DNA of 64,000 nt from Agrobacterium arsenijevicii. Lineage in GTDB: Bacteria; Pseudomonadota; Alphaproteobacteria; Rhizobiales; Rhizobiaceae. The notes below the pieces were generated by a model, which saw only the letters and a program-made list of their open reading frames with translations, did no database searches and had not been told where the DNA came from. The first letter of the stretch is position 1. Every line of letters begins with the position of its first letter. Made by a program: the position numbers and the translations under genes. Location of the stretch: NCBI GenBank assembly GCA_000949895.1, contig JWIT01000007.1, forward strand, positions 1 to 64,000, read 5' to 3'. This document shows positions 8,766 through 17,340 of the stretch, piece by piece.

Positions 8766-8779
8766 TTCGAAATATCGAA
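8766..8779. promoter_or_regulatory. Candidate operator for the XRE-cupin regulator
   Basis: Near-perfect palindrome TTCGAAATATCGAA in the divergent gap, 22 bases upstream of the regulator start and about 110 upstream of the aminotransferase start. Position and symmetry suggest autoregulation; this is inference. Confidence 0.45.
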
Positions 8780-8889
8780 AACTCTCTTCCCCGCCTATAA
8801 CATTTTCAATGGCTTGGCCACAGAGAGAAAAGGGCTTGTTCAGTCCGGAAAATAGCTTTCAATCACCGGCAACGAACAGGAGAACCGTT

Positions 8890-10224
8890 ATGGACAACCC
8901 GAGCCGATCCAATTCCACCTCACTCGACAGCTACTGGATGCCATTTACCGCCAACCGGCAGTTCAAGGCCAATCCTCGCCTGTTGGCGAGCGCCGAGGGC
9001 ATGTATTACACCAGCAATGACGGCCGTCAGGTTCTCGACGGCACGGCTGGCCTGTGGTGCGTTAATGTCGGCCACGGCCGTCACCAGATCGCATCCGCCG
9101 TCAAACACCAGCTTTCGACCATGGATTTCGCACCCTCCTTCCAGATGGGCCATCCCATCGCCTTCGAATTCGCCGAGCGGCTGGCGGAAATCGCGCCCGG
9201 TCCGGAAGGCGCGAAACTTGACCGCGTGTTCTACACCGGCTCCGGCTCGGAATCGGTCGATACAGCCCTGAAGATCGCAATTGCCTATCAGCGCGCCATC
9301 GGCCAGGGCACCCGCAGCCGCCTGATCGGCCGTGAGCGCGGTTATCACGGCGTCGGTTTCGGCGGCATCTCCGTTGGCGGCCTCGTCAACAACCGCCGTG
9401 TTTTCCCACAAATCCCCGCCGACCATCTGCGTCACACCCATGATCTGGCAAAGAACAGCTTCGTGAAGGGCCAGCCCGAGCATGGCGCCGAGCTTGCCGA
9501 CGATCTGGAGCGTCTGGTTGCCCTGCACGGCGCGGAAACCATCGCCGCCTGCATCGTGGAACCGGTAGCCGGCTCCACCGGCGTGCTGGTGCCGCCGAAG
9601 GGTTATCTGGAACGCCTGCGCGCCATCTGCGACAAGCATGGCATTCTGCTGATCTTCGATGAGGTTATCACCGGTTTCGGCCGCATGGGCTCATCCTTCG
9701 CCAGCAACTATTTCGGTGTGACGCCGGATATTGTCACCACCGCAAAGGGGCTGACCAACGGCGCGATCCCCATGGGTGCGGTCTTCACCAGCCGCAAGGT
9801 GCACGATGCGCTGATGCACGGGCCGGACAACCAGATCGAATTGTTCCATGGCTATACCTATTCCGGCCATCCCGTCGCCTGCGCCGCCGGCATCGCCACG
9901 CTCGACATCTACCGCGACGAAGGGCTCTTCACCCGTGCTGCTGAAATGCAGGACGTGTGGCACGACGCCATCCATTCGCTGAAGGGCCTGCCGAACGTCA
10001 TCGACATTCGCACCATCGGCGCCATCGCCGGCATCGAGTTGCAGCCGCGCGACGGCGCCATCGGCGCACGCGCCTATGACGTTTTTGTGGATTGCTTCGA
10101 GCGCGGCCTGCTCATTCGCGTCACCGGCGACATCATCGCCCTTTCGCCACCGTTGATCGCCGAGAAATCCCATTTCGACGATATCGTCTCCATCCTCGGC
10201 GACGCGCTGAAACGAGCGAATTAA
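8890..10224 (+). CDS. Omega-amino acid:pyruvate aminotransferase (class III, PLP)
   Basis: Pyridoxal-phosphate enzyme (444 aa) of aminotransferase class III that moves the terminal amino group of beta-alanine or similar omega-amino acids to pyruvate, giving alanine and a semialdehyde. The N-terminal stretch DSYWMPFTANRQFKANPRLL closely resembles the Pseudomonas beta-alanine:pyruvate enzyme. The PLP pocket is visible: GSGSESVDTALK, YHGVGFGGISVGG, FDEVITGFGRMG, and catalytic lysine K286 in TTAKGLTNGAIPMGAV. The ATG at 8890 has AGGAG just upstream; the longer frame from 8809 is not needed. It is divergent from the XRE-cupin regulator and followed by a strong terminator. The exact amine substrate is open. 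Confidence 0.88.
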   Translation: MDNPSRSNSTSLDSYWMPFTANRQFKANPRLLASAEGMYYTSNDGRQVLDGTAGLWCVNVGHGRHQIASAVKHQLSTMDFAPSFQMGHPIAFEFAERLAEIAPGPEGAKLDRVFYTGSGSESVDTALKIAIAYQRAIGQGTRSRLIGRERGYHGVGFGGISVGGLVNNRRVFPQIPADHLRHTHDLAKNSFVKGQPEHGAELADDLERLVALHGAETIAACIVEPVAGSTGVLVPPKGYLERLRAICDKHGILLIFDEVITGFGRMGSSFASNYFGVTPDIVTTAKGLTNGAIPMGAVFTSRKVHDALMHGPDNQIELFHGYTYSGHPVACAAGIATLDIYRDEGLFTRAAEMQDVWHDAIHSLKGLPNVIDIRTIGAIAGIELQPRDGAIGARAYDVFVDCFERGLLIRVTGDIIALSPPLIAEKSHFDDIVSILGDALKRAN

Positions 10225-10245
10225 AAGTATACAAATTCAATAAAG

Positions 10246-10275
10246 AAAAGGCTGCAATAAAAATGCAGCCTTTTT
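10246..10275 (+). terminator. Rho-independent terminator after the aminotransferase
   Basis: An 11-bp perfect stem (AAAAGGCTGCA / TGCAGCCTTTT) with a 7-base loop, followed by T residues, 22 bases after the stop codon. Confidence 0.9.
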
Positions 10276-10366
10276 CTATCTTCGTCGAGACCGCCCAGGA
10301 GATATATCATTTATTAATCATACTCTATTATGTTCCTGCAGTATAACCAACAGCAGGAACGGCCCC

Positions 10367-12187
10367 ATGGCGTCGATTCAGAACAAAATAATATTAGCCA
10401 GCATTGCTATTTTTTCTATTACCGGAAGTGCCGCCGGCATCGGCATCTGGGCGACGGAGACGCTCAATCGAAACAGCGAATATGTCTCGCTTTCAGGCGA
10501 TGTGCTGCGCAAGCACATGCAGGCGGACATGATGCACGACGCGCTGCGCTCCGACGTGCTCGCCTCCATTCTCTCCGCCGATGCCAGCATGGGTCTGGAC
10601 CTCAAGGAGGTAAAGGCCGACCTTACCGAACATGAAACGACCTTCCGCGAGATGATCGACGCGAACAAGTCTCTGTCGGCTGGTACGAACGTCAAGCCGG
10701 TCATCGATGGTGTCGAAAAACCGCTTCTCGCCTATATCGACGCCGCCAATGCGGTTGTCAGCCTTGCCGGCACCCGCCCGGCAGAAGCGGTCAAGCTGAT
10801 GCCGGAATTCATGCGGCAGTTTTCGACCCTCGAAAAAGCAATGGAGACGGCGGGCGACCAGATCGAAGCCCTGTCCAACGCTGCCTCAGCCGAAAGCGAA
10901 AAGACCAAGACGACAATCAACCTCATTTTGAAGGGGCTGCTGGTTCTGGCGGCACTTTTCTCCGCCGGGCTTTTCCTCCTCACCCGCAAATCTGTCATCC
11001 GCCCCATCCTGCAATTGTCGGGGAATATGGAAACCCTTGCGGGCGGCGACACGTCACATCCGCCCTCCGGCATCGACCGCAAGGACGAGATCGGCACCAT
11101 GTCCGGCGCGGTCGAAATATTCCGGCAGGCAGCGATTGCCAATCGGGCGCTCGAAGAACAGGCCGCAGCAGCCAGACAGCAGGCAGAAGCCGATCAGGCG
11201 GCAGCGCGGCAACAGGCGGAGGAAGATGCCTCCGAACGGCTGCGCATTGCCACGTCCGGCCTTGCAGCCGGCCTGAAGCGGCTGGCATCGGGCGATCTGG
11301 CCTTTCAGCTCGATCAGGCCTTCGCACCACAGTTCGAAGCCTTGCGTCACGATTTCAACAGCTCGGTGCGGCAACTCGGCGAAACGCTCTTTGCCATTTC
11401 TGATGGCATTGGCACGATTGATGGCAGCAGCCGCGAAATCGCCGCCGGTGCCGGCGATCTTTCCCGCCGCACGGAAAATCAGGCCGCGTCTCTGGAACAG
11501 ACCGCCGCAGCACTCGATGAAATCACGGTCAATGTTTCAAACGCCAACAAGCGCACCGCCGAAGCGCGCCTTGCCGCCACCGACGCCAATCACAGCGCAC
11601 TGAAATCGGTTGAGGTGGTCAGCCATGCCGAAGAGGCGATGCGTCGCATCGAAACATCGTCCCGGCAGATTACCAGCATTGTCGGCGTCATTGACGAGAT
11701 CGCTTTCCAGACCAATCTTCTGGCACTGAATGCCGGGGTTGAGGCCGCCCGCGCCGGTGAGGCCGGCAAGGGATTTGCCGTGGTGGCGCAGGAAGTGCGC
11801 GATCTTGCCCAGCGTGCGGCAAAGGCCGCAAGCGAAATCCGCGACCATATCCGGCAATCGTCGACGGAGGTGGAAAGCGGCGTGAAACTGGTTCTCGACA
11901 CCGGCACGGCGCTGAAAGATATCGGTGAGCGTATCGCCGGCATCGACCGCCATATGACCGCCATCGCCACATCGGCCGCCGAACAATCGACCGGTCTTGC
12001 CGAAATCAACGCAGCGGTGAACTCCATGGATCACGCTACCCAGCAAAATGCGGCCATGGTGGAACAATCCACCGCAGCCTCGGCAACGCTCGCCGCAGAA
12101 ACGGCAAAGCTGCGCGCGCTGGTATCGCGTTTCCGTCTAGAGATGGAAAGTGCCGGTAGCCGCGACGTGATACGTCACGTAGCCTGA
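10367..12187 (+). CDS. Methyl-accepting chemotaxis protein, membrane-bound
   Basis: Chemoreceptor (606 aa) that couples a periplasmic sensor to CheA/CheW. Transmembrane helix 1 is at about residues 7-30, a roughly 155-residue helical periplasmic domain follows, and transmembrane helix 2 is at about 187-207 ([19 protein letters not shown]). A HAMP domain comes next, then a second HAMP-like segment. The signalling domain has its conserved hairpin tip [28 protein letters not shown] near residue 441. A methylation-region signature rich in Glu/Gln flanks it. No C-terminal CheR-binding pentapeptide is visible. The start has AGGAA upstream. It stands alone between two terminators; its ligand cannot be told. 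Confidence 0.92.
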   Translation: MASIQNKIILASIAIFSITGSAAGIGIWATETLNRNSEYVSLSGDVLRKHMQADMMHDALRSDVLASILSADASMGLDLKEVKADLTEHETTFREMIDANKSLSAGTNVKPVIDGVEKPLLAYIDAANAVVSLAGTRPAEAVKLMPEFMRQFSTLEKAMETAGDQIEALSNAASAESEKTKTTINLILKGLLVLAALFSAGLFLLTRKSVIRPILQLSGNMETLAGGDTSHPPSGIDRKDEIGTMSGAVEIFRQAAIANRALEEQAAAARQQAEADQAAARQQAEEDASERLRIATSGLAAGLKRLASGDLAFQLDQAFAPQFEALRHDFNSSVRQLGETLFAISDGIGTIDGSSREIAAGAGDLSRRTENQAASLEQTAAALDEITVNVSNANKRTAEARLAATDANHSALKSVEVVSHAEEAMRRIETSSRQITSIVGVIDEIAFQTNLLALNAGVEAARAGEAGKGFAVVAQEVRDLAQRAAKAASEIRDHIRQSSTEVESGVKLVLDTGTALKDIGERIAGIDRHMTAIATSAAEQSTGLAEINAAVNSMDHATQQNAAMVEQSTAASATLAAETAKLRALVSRFRLEMESAGSRDVIRHVA

Positions 12188-12224
12188 GCTGAAGTGCACC
12201 GAGTGCACCTTCATTCACCCGTCG

Positions 12225-12254
12225 TTTCCAGCCGCCATCTCAGGCGGCTGGAAA
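12225..12254. terminator. Convergent-gene hairpin terminator
   Basis: A 12-bp perfect stem (TTTCCAGCCGCC / GGCGGCTGGAAA) with a 6-base loop lies between the convergent chemoreceptor and L,D-transpeptidase genes. T tracts are weak, so efficiency is uncertain. Confidence 0.7.
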
Positions 12255-12264
12255 TCTTCATTTA

Positions 12265-13050
12265 TCAATAGGTCTGCGTCGGCTGCGAAAGGCCGTCACC
12301 GACCACGCCGCCGCCATATTGCGCGACCGGCACGCCCGCCTGCCCGATCGGCACACCCTGCTGCGCCGGTCCGAGCGCCGTCACCACGATCGGCGTCCCA
12401 TCCGGCACACGATTATAGAGATCGACGATATCCTGGTTCAGCAGGCGCACGCAGCCGGAGGAGACGGATTTGCCGATCGTCCACCATTCCGGCGAGCCGT
12501 GCAGACGGTAGATCGTGTCCTTGCCGTCCTTGAAGATATAGAGCGCACGCGCACCGAGCGGGTTCTTGAGGCCCGGCTCCATGCCGCCATTGCGGCCGCT
12601 ATAGGGTTCCAGTTCCGGCTGGCGGGCGATCATCTCGTCAGGCGGCGTCCAGCGCGGCCATTGCCGCTTGTACTGGATAACGCCACGACCGGCCCATTCG
12701 AAACCGGCACGGCCGAGACCGACGCCATAACGCATGGCCTGATTGTTCTCGTAAGTGAGATAGAGGAAATGGTTGGCGGTATCGACCACGATGATACCGG
12801 GGCGTTCACCAGTCGGGTTTTCCACCATCTGCCGCAGGAACTGACGCGGGATGCGCTTGTAGGGAATTTCCGGCAGCGGAAACTGCTCGTCGGGCTTCGG
12901 ACCGTACATCAGGGCATACATCGGGTCTTCGGCGGGGGCGGCAGGCCGGCTAGCCTCGCGCGCCGTGGTGTTGCAGCCCGCAAGGCCGGCAAGGGCCAGT
13001 CCGCCTGCTCCAAGCAGGAAACCCCGCCGGGTCGTTGTCTTGTCGTTCAA
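12265..13050 (-). CDS. L,D-transpeptidase, putative Tat lipoprotein
   Basis: Peptidoglycan cross-linking enzyme of the ErfK/YbiS (YkuD) family, which forms 3-3 cross-links or attaches proteins to the wall. The YkuD motif is complete: YRLHGSPEWWTIGK followed by SVSSGCVRL with the catalytic cysteine. I chose the TTG at 13050 (261 aa) because GAGG sits eight bases before it and it yields a compact signal sequence TTRRGFLLGAGGLALAGLAGC, which combines a twin-arginine pattern with a lipobox. The longer frame to 13164 overlaps the upstream gene. It follows a second L,D-transpeptidase-like gene by 19 bases, so they form an operon. Rhizobiales that grow from one pole carry many such enzymes. Confidence 0.86.
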   Translation of the reverse strand: MNDKTTTRRGFLLGAGGLALAGLAGCNTTAREASRPAAPAEDPMYALMYGPKPDEQFPLPEIPYKRIPRQFLRQMVENPTGERPGIIVVDTANHFLYLTYENNQAMRYGVGLGRAGFEWAGRGVIQYKRQWPRWTPPDEMIARQPELEPYSGRNGGMEPGLKNPLGARALYIFKDGKDTIYRLHGSPEWWTIGKSVSSGCVRLLNQDIVDLYNRVPDGTPIVVTALGPAQQGVPIGQAGVPVAQYGGGVVGDGLSQPTQTY

Positions 13051-13069
13051 TTGAAAAACCTCATTTACG

Positions 13070-14125
13070 TCATCTCGCACTGGCAAAGGGATCTGCCAGC
13101 GCCGCCTCGGGGCGGCTGATAGGGTACTTCGTGCCGGAAACCTGAGATGCCATGGACTTGGCACCGCTGGATTTCAGAATGGCACGGAAGCTCGGATGCA
13201 TGCCGCCGTCTACATACGCGCTGAGGGGAGCGGAAGTTCCCTCGTTCATCGCGGCGGCAATTTTTTGCTGCTCTTCGGCCAGTTTCGACGCCACCTGCGG
13301 GTCCGGCTGGTTGATGGCAGGCGGGCAGGCGGCCAACGGATCGGCAGGTTCGCCTTCGGCAAATTCGCTATTGAAGACATATCGCCGGCCGCAAACGGAA
13401 ACCTTCGGCTGACGGCGTGTCACTTCAAAATAGTCGTAGCCTTCCTTCAGTGTCTTCCAGAACGGCATGTTGGGATCGTCCCGATGCGCCACCATGTTCC
13501 GCGCACTCATGCGGAAGGGATAGGCCTGCACCTGGAAACGGTCCTGCCCGCCCTGCAGCGCGCGCGCCACAACGGCGTAAATCTCGCCGACCTGTTGATC
13601 GGTCATGGCGTAACAGCCCGACGACGAACAGGCGCCATGCACCATCAGCGCCTCGCCCGTGTAACCGAGCGCCGATTCCAGCCGGTTGGGATAACCGAGA
13701 TTGAAGGAGACGAAATATTGCGAGTTGGGATTCAGCATGCCCGCGGAGACATGATAAAAACCTTCCGGCGCCTGCCGGTCGCCCGTCTTCATCTTCGGAC
13801 CCAGCTTTCCGGACCAGCGGCACATCGGATAGGTCTTGAGCAGCGCATAATTTCCGGTCTTGTCGATCTTCCAGACCTCAAGCTCGCTTTCCTGCTTGAA
13901 AATGCGAACGAGCACCGGGCTTTCCGGGCGCATGCTTTTGGCGGACATCTGCGCCATCATCTTGGATGACAGCTTCGGCGGATCTTTCTTGACGCTATCG
14001 AGACCCATGGAAGTGCACGCGGCAAGACTGCCGCCGATCGCGACGACCGCAGCTATTCTCACCCCTGCCTTAACCCTGTGCCGTAACCCCGCAACCGCGA
14101 GATCCAGCAATGCCTTCATGTCCAT
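13070..14125 (-). CDS. YafK-like L,D-transpeptidase family lipoprotein
   Basis: A 351-aa lipoprotein (signal VKAGVRIAAVVAIGGSLAAC) with a YkuD-type catalytic domain of the YafK/DpaA branch. The visible motif is ALMVHGACSSSGCYAMTD, with the HG and S-x-x-GC elements and the catalytic cysteine at about residue 175. Preceding segments (KTYPMCRWSGKLGPK, QAPEGFYHVS) are typical of the branch. In Escherichia coli the YafK relative (DpaA) cleaves Braun lipoprotein from the wall; the role here could be cross-linking or cleavage. A C-terminal region of about 150 residues after the catalytic motif has no function I recognise. It is first gene of the pair with the downstream L,D-transpeptidase. Confidence 0.8.
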   Translation of the reverse strand: MDMKALLDLAVAGLRHRVKAGVRIAAVVAIGGSLAACTSMGLDSVKKDPPKLSSKMMAQMSAKSMRPESPVLVRIFKQESELEVWKIDKTGNYALLKTYPMCRWSGKLGPKMKTGDRQAPEGFYHVSAGMLNPNSQYFVSFNLGYPNRLESALGYTGEALMVHGACSSSGCYAMTDQQVGEIYAVVARALQGGQDRFQVQAYPFRMSARNMVAHRDDPNMPFWKTLKEGYDYFEVTRRQPKVSVCGRRYVFNSEFAEGEPADPLAACPPAINQPDPQVASKLAEEQQKIAAAMNEGTSAPLSAYVDGGMHPSFRAILKSSGAKSMASQVSGTKYPISRPEAALADPFASAR

Positions 14126-14306
14126 GGATCGTTTTGCCCGCCTGATTTGCCCGCCTTTCCGGCAGACGCTTAACTAACGAAGGTGGCCATAAGGCGGCAA
14201 CCTCGCATCTGGACAAAGTCTCGTGAACAGACGTTACCCTTTCGTTAATCATAGGCACACAAGCCTGTGATGGGTGGGCGACCGTAAGCCGGGCTGCGAG
14301 CCGATG

Positions 14307-14681
<375 letters not shown>

Positions 14682-14713
14682 TCACAACGATGGCAGAGCA
14701 GAAGGGGTTCCAG

Positions 14714-15289
14714 ATGGATCAGGCCTTTGGCCCGGAAATGCAGGAGAGATTCTTCCTGCGCGATGCGGTGGATGTGGCCCGCGCCCTCATCGGCGCGGAA
14801 TTCCGCTTTGGCAATACCGGCGGCATCATCGTGGAAACCGAAGCCTATCATCCGGACGACCCGGCATCCCACAGTTTCAACGGGCAAACCCCGCGCAACA
14901 AGGCGATGTTCGGCCCGGCCGGCCGTCTTTATGTCTACCGGTCCTATGGCATTCACTGGTGCGCCAACTTCGTCTGCGCTCCTGGTTCGGCCGTGCTTCT
15001 GCGCGCCATCGAACCCATGACCGGCATAGACATGATGAAACTACGGCGGGGAACTGACAAGCCGAAACTTTTATGTTCCGGTCCCGGCAGGCTTTGTCAG
15101 GCGCTGGCCATTACCGGAGACATGGACGGCGCTTCGCTGGACGCCCCGCCGTTTTTCCTGCGGTTGCCGAAGGAAGCCGCCGCGATCACTACAGGCAGAC
15201 GCATCGGTATCAGCCGCGCGCAGGATTACCCGTGGCGCTTCGGGCTTGAAGGCTCCGCTTTCGTCAGCAAGAAATTCGAAAAGGCCTGA
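14714..15289 (+). CDS. DNA-3-methyladenine glycosylase (AAG/MPG family)
   Basis: Base-excision repair enzyme that removes alkylated purines such as 3-methyladenine and hypoxanthine from DNA. Family signatures are clear: DVARALIGAEF, the active-site segment GGIIVETEAYHPDDPASHSFNGQTPRN with catalytic Glu and intercalating-loop residues, MFGPAGRLYVYRSYGIHWCANFV, VLLRAIEP, and GPGRLCQALAI. I prefer the ATG at 14714 (191 aa), which has AAGGGG six bases upstream; an ATG at 14690 would add eight residues but lacks a ribosome site. It is divergent from the small acidic-tailed protein. Confidence 0.9.
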   Translation: MDQAFGPEMQERFFLRDAVDVARALIGAEFRFGNTGGIIVETEAYHPDDPASHSFNGQTPRNKAMFGPAGRLYVYRSYGIHWCANFVCAPGSAVLLRAIEPMTGIDMMKLRRGTDKPKLLCSGPGRLCQALAITGDMDGASLDAPPFFLRLPKEAAAITTGRRIGISRAQDYPWRFGLEGSAFVSKKFEKA

Positions 15290-15294
15290 AAGAC

Positions 15295-15453
15295 CTACAA
15301 CACCTTCGGTGGTTCGTCGTTTTCATCGGGATTGGGGGTCGGCACCTCATCCGGCAACCTGTCGGGTTCCGGCTCTTCGACCGGCGGTATCTCCGGCTGC
15401 GGCGGTACGGGCATTGGCGGGTTTGGATAGGGTTCGACGGGAACGGTCGGCAT
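15295..15453 (-). CDS. Very small proline-rich protein, 52 aa
   Basis: Too short for most gene lists but well supported. ATG at 15453 has GGAGG seven bases upstream and the frame runs to a TAG. The product starts MPTVPVEPYPNPPMPVPPQ and continues with alternating Pro, Glu and Asp (EIPPVEEPEPDRLPDEVP), ending PPKVL. It has no Cys, no hydrophobic helix and no signal peptide, and is likely unstructured and acidic. An EcfG-type promoter lies about 180 bases upstream on the same strand. Function unknown; a role in the general stress response is inferred from the promoter. Confidence 0.6.
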   Translation of the reverse strand: MPTVPVEPYPNPPMPVPPQPEIPPVEEPEPDRLPDEVPTPNPDENDEPPKVL

Positions 15454-15633
15454 CGCGGCCTCCTGATATAAAACGCTCCTCGCCCGACGCGGACTGAGAC
15501 TGCGCTTTCATCTATTGGGACAACGCAATCGCGCCATCGCCATTCAGGCGGCGCAGCACCCAATTTGCCCACCGGTCAAATGCCGGTCAGGTCCCTTCGG
15601 TCCAGTTGCGCCGCCCTGCGGGTCGTGCAGGGA

Positions 15634-15658
15634 AACGCAGAGAACGTTGGTCCGTTCC
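15634..15658 (-). promoter_or_regulatory. EcfG-type (general stress sigma) promoter
   Basis: On the minus strand, GGAAC is followed after exactly 16 bases by CGTT, the pattern known for EcfG/PhyR-controlled promoters in Alphaproteobacteria. It points toward the 52-aa proline-rich gene with a leader of roughly 170 bases. Confidence 0.6.
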
Positions 15659-15685
15659 GTTTTTTAGGGAAGCTTTTGCGATGGC

Positions 15686-15883
15686 TCAGGCAAAACCGAG
15701 CGCAGTGCGCGAAACATCGCGGGTTTCGCAATAATCGCGGGAGTGGGCCTCGTGACCATGCTCACGGGCAGTGGAGCGGGTCAGCTCCGGGCTTGGCACG
15801 TTGAGCAGTGCATCGGCATAGGTGCCGGTTGCCTCCACGTCATCGATCACAGTCTGTTGTTGCGGCTTTAAAAATCCAAACAT
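15686..15883 (-). CDS. Small hypothetical protein, 65 aa
   Basis: Unknown function. ATG at 15883 has a strong GGAGGAGG site, and an EcfG-type promoter ends about 30 bases before it. The product begins MFGFLKPQQQTVIDDVEATGTY and has a polar C-terminus rich in His, Arg and Glu (STAREHGHEAHSRDYCETRDV). There is no signal peptide or transmembrane helix. The frame could be extended to 15943, but that would include the promoter and lacks a ribosome site. The promoter suggests expression under general stress. Confidence 0.6.
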   Translation of the reverse strand: MFGFLKPQQQTVIDDVEATGTYADALLNVPSPELTRSTAREHGHEAHSRDYCETRDVSRTALGFA

Positions 15884-15911
15884 CCGTCCTCCTCCTTCAA
15901 CACGTCCCCTA

Positions 15912-15936
15912 AACGCGCCGATCCGGGCCCTGTTCC
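15912..15936 (-). promoter_or_regulatory. EcfG-type (general stress sigma) promoter
   Basis: GGAAC, 16 bases, CGTT on the minus strand, located about 30-50 bases before the ATG at 15883. This is the same spacing as in the motif at 15634, so two adjacent small genes share the pattern. Confidence 0.7.
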
Positions 15937-16058
15937 AAAACACCCGTGACAGTTCCGATTATACATGAGACGACGCCGCCGTATAGACGACGAAAGGCGA
16001 ACGGCAATCAATTGACGTTCACAAAATGGAATGGAATCAGTGAGCTATGGCGACGGGC

Positions 16059-17084
16059 TCAAGCTGGGCCGACCGATTCCCGCAGGATCAGTTCAACCGG
16101 CCACAATTCCTGAACCTCGCGGACGGGACGACCGCCGACGATCTGCAACAGCAGGTCCGTCACCCGCATGCCCGCCATTCGCATGGGCGAGCGGGTGGTG
16201 GAAAGCGGCGGCATCATGCTTTCCGGCGTGAGATAAGGAAACACGTCGTCATGGGCGATGACGGAGACATCCTTGCCGATCGTCAGACCCAGCTGATTTG
16301 CGGCGCGATAAACGCCCTGCGCCGTCATCATCGCACCAGCGACAAAGGCGGTCGGGCGCGGCGTCTGCTCCAGCAGCGAGCGGGCAAAGCGGAAAGCGGC
16401 ATCCTCGCTGAAATGCTCGCTCATCATCAGGCGCGGGTCCGGGGTAATGCCGTGTTTTGCCAGGGCGTCGCGAAAACCCTGCTCACGGTCCTGCACGAAG
16501 GTGCGACCCACCGGACCGTTGATAAGCGCAATACGGCGATGGCCGCGCTCCAGAAAATGGATTGTGGGCCGGTACGTCACATCGTGATTGTCGATATCGA
16601 GCCAGGCATGTTCGAACGGCGTCTTTGAGCGGCCATGCACGATGAAAGGCACGCCCAGCCGGTTGAGCAGCGCAATACGCTCGTCCTCCGGCCGCGGAGA
16701 ATGCACGATGATGCCATCCACCCGTCCGCTTGACGCCAGCCGGCTGAAAATCGCCAGCTCCTCATCGAGATTGTTGTCGACGGTGACGCTGACGAGAATG
16801 TCGGTCTCTTCACCTTCCAGCCGGGTCGCCATGCCGCCCATGAATTCCGAAAAGAAATGCCCGCCGCCGGAGCGGCCCATCACGACGCCGATCGCGCCTG
16901 CCCTGCCGGTTGCCAGCCGCACGGCGTTGGCGTTGGGCCGGTAACCGTATTTCAGCGCAGCATCCATCACCCGCTGGCGCGTTTCTTCGCGCACCTCAGG
17001 ATAGCCGCCAAGCGCACGGCTGACGGTGGTGGGCGACAGCCCGACCTTCTCTGCGAATTCCTTGAGCTTCATGTTTTTTGCCAA
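16059..17084 (-). CDS. thuR: LacI-family regulator of trehalose/maltitol use, ThuR
   Basis: Transcription factor (341 aa) of the LacI/GalR family. The N-terminal helix-turn-helix reads MKLKEFAEKVGLSPTTVSRALGGYPEV, followed by the hinge helix (GYRPNANAVRLATGRAGAIGVV) and a periplasmic-binding-protein-like sugar domain. It is divergent from thuE, and the gap holds two LacI-type palindromes, so it is very likely the local repressor of thuEFGKAB. The frame opens with TTG at 17084, which has GGAG four to five bases before it; an ATG four codons later (17072) is also possible but has no close ribosome site. Gene name rests on the adjacent operon. Confidence 0.9.
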   Translation of the reverse strand: MAKNMKLKEFAEKVGLSPTTVSRALGGYPEVREETRQRVMDAALKYGYRPNANAVRLATGRAGAIGVVMGRSGGGHFFSEFMGGMATRLEGEETDILVSVTVDNNLDEELAIFSRLASSGRVDGIIVHSPRPEDERIALLNRLGVPFIVHGRSKTPFEHAWLDIDNHDVTYRPTIHFLERGHRRIALINGPVGRTFVQDREQGFRDALAKHGITPDPRLMMSEHFSEDAAFRFARSLLEQTPRPTAFVAGAMMTAQGVYRAANQLGLTIGKDVSVIAHDDVFPYLTPESMMPPLSTTRSPMRMAGMRVTDLLLQIVGGRPVREVQELWPVELILRESVGPA

Positions 17085-17130
17085 TCTGCTCCTGCATGCG
17101 TTGCCGCCGCGGATTTTTCAAGCGCGCAAA

Positions 17131-17150
17131 AATTGAAACCGATTTCAATT
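17131..17150. promoter_or_regulatory. Candidate ThuR operator 1
   Basis: AATTGAAACCGATTTCAATT is a 20-base inverted repeat that is perfect except at two positions flanking the centre, the form expected for a LacI-family site. It lies 47 bases upstream of thuR, between the divergent genes. Confidence 0.65.
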
Positions 17151-17284
17151 TTTATCCACCTGAAACCTTACATTTCGCCGTCTCGAAAGGCAAACTCTTC
17201 AAAACCACAGTCAGAAACGCCAGATTTCCGCACAATTAGAAAGAGTATTGACAGATTGCCCCGCTTTTGCGAGCCTCACGCCAG

Positions 17285-17300
17285 TCAAAAGCGCTTTCAA
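17285..17300. promoter_or_regulatory. Candidate ThuR operator 2
   Basis: TCAAAAGCGCTTTCAA, a LacI-type palindrome with the typical central GCGC, located 41 bases before the thuE start. It would overlap the start region of the thuE transcript. Confidence 0.6.
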
Positions 17301-17340
17301 TTTTGAGGACGATTGGAAGCGTCAACGGAGGAGTTTGACA

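Noticed and set aside
15484-15633. Extra small gene between the glycosylase and the 65-aa gene
   Set aside because: Frames here are short and lack ribosome sites; the stretch is better explained as the leader of the 52-aa gene.
17238-17266. TTGACA upstream of thuE as a -35 box
   Set aside because: The -35 is perfect but the base positions 17 further on (GAGCCT) do not resemble a -10 box, so no promoter is claimed.
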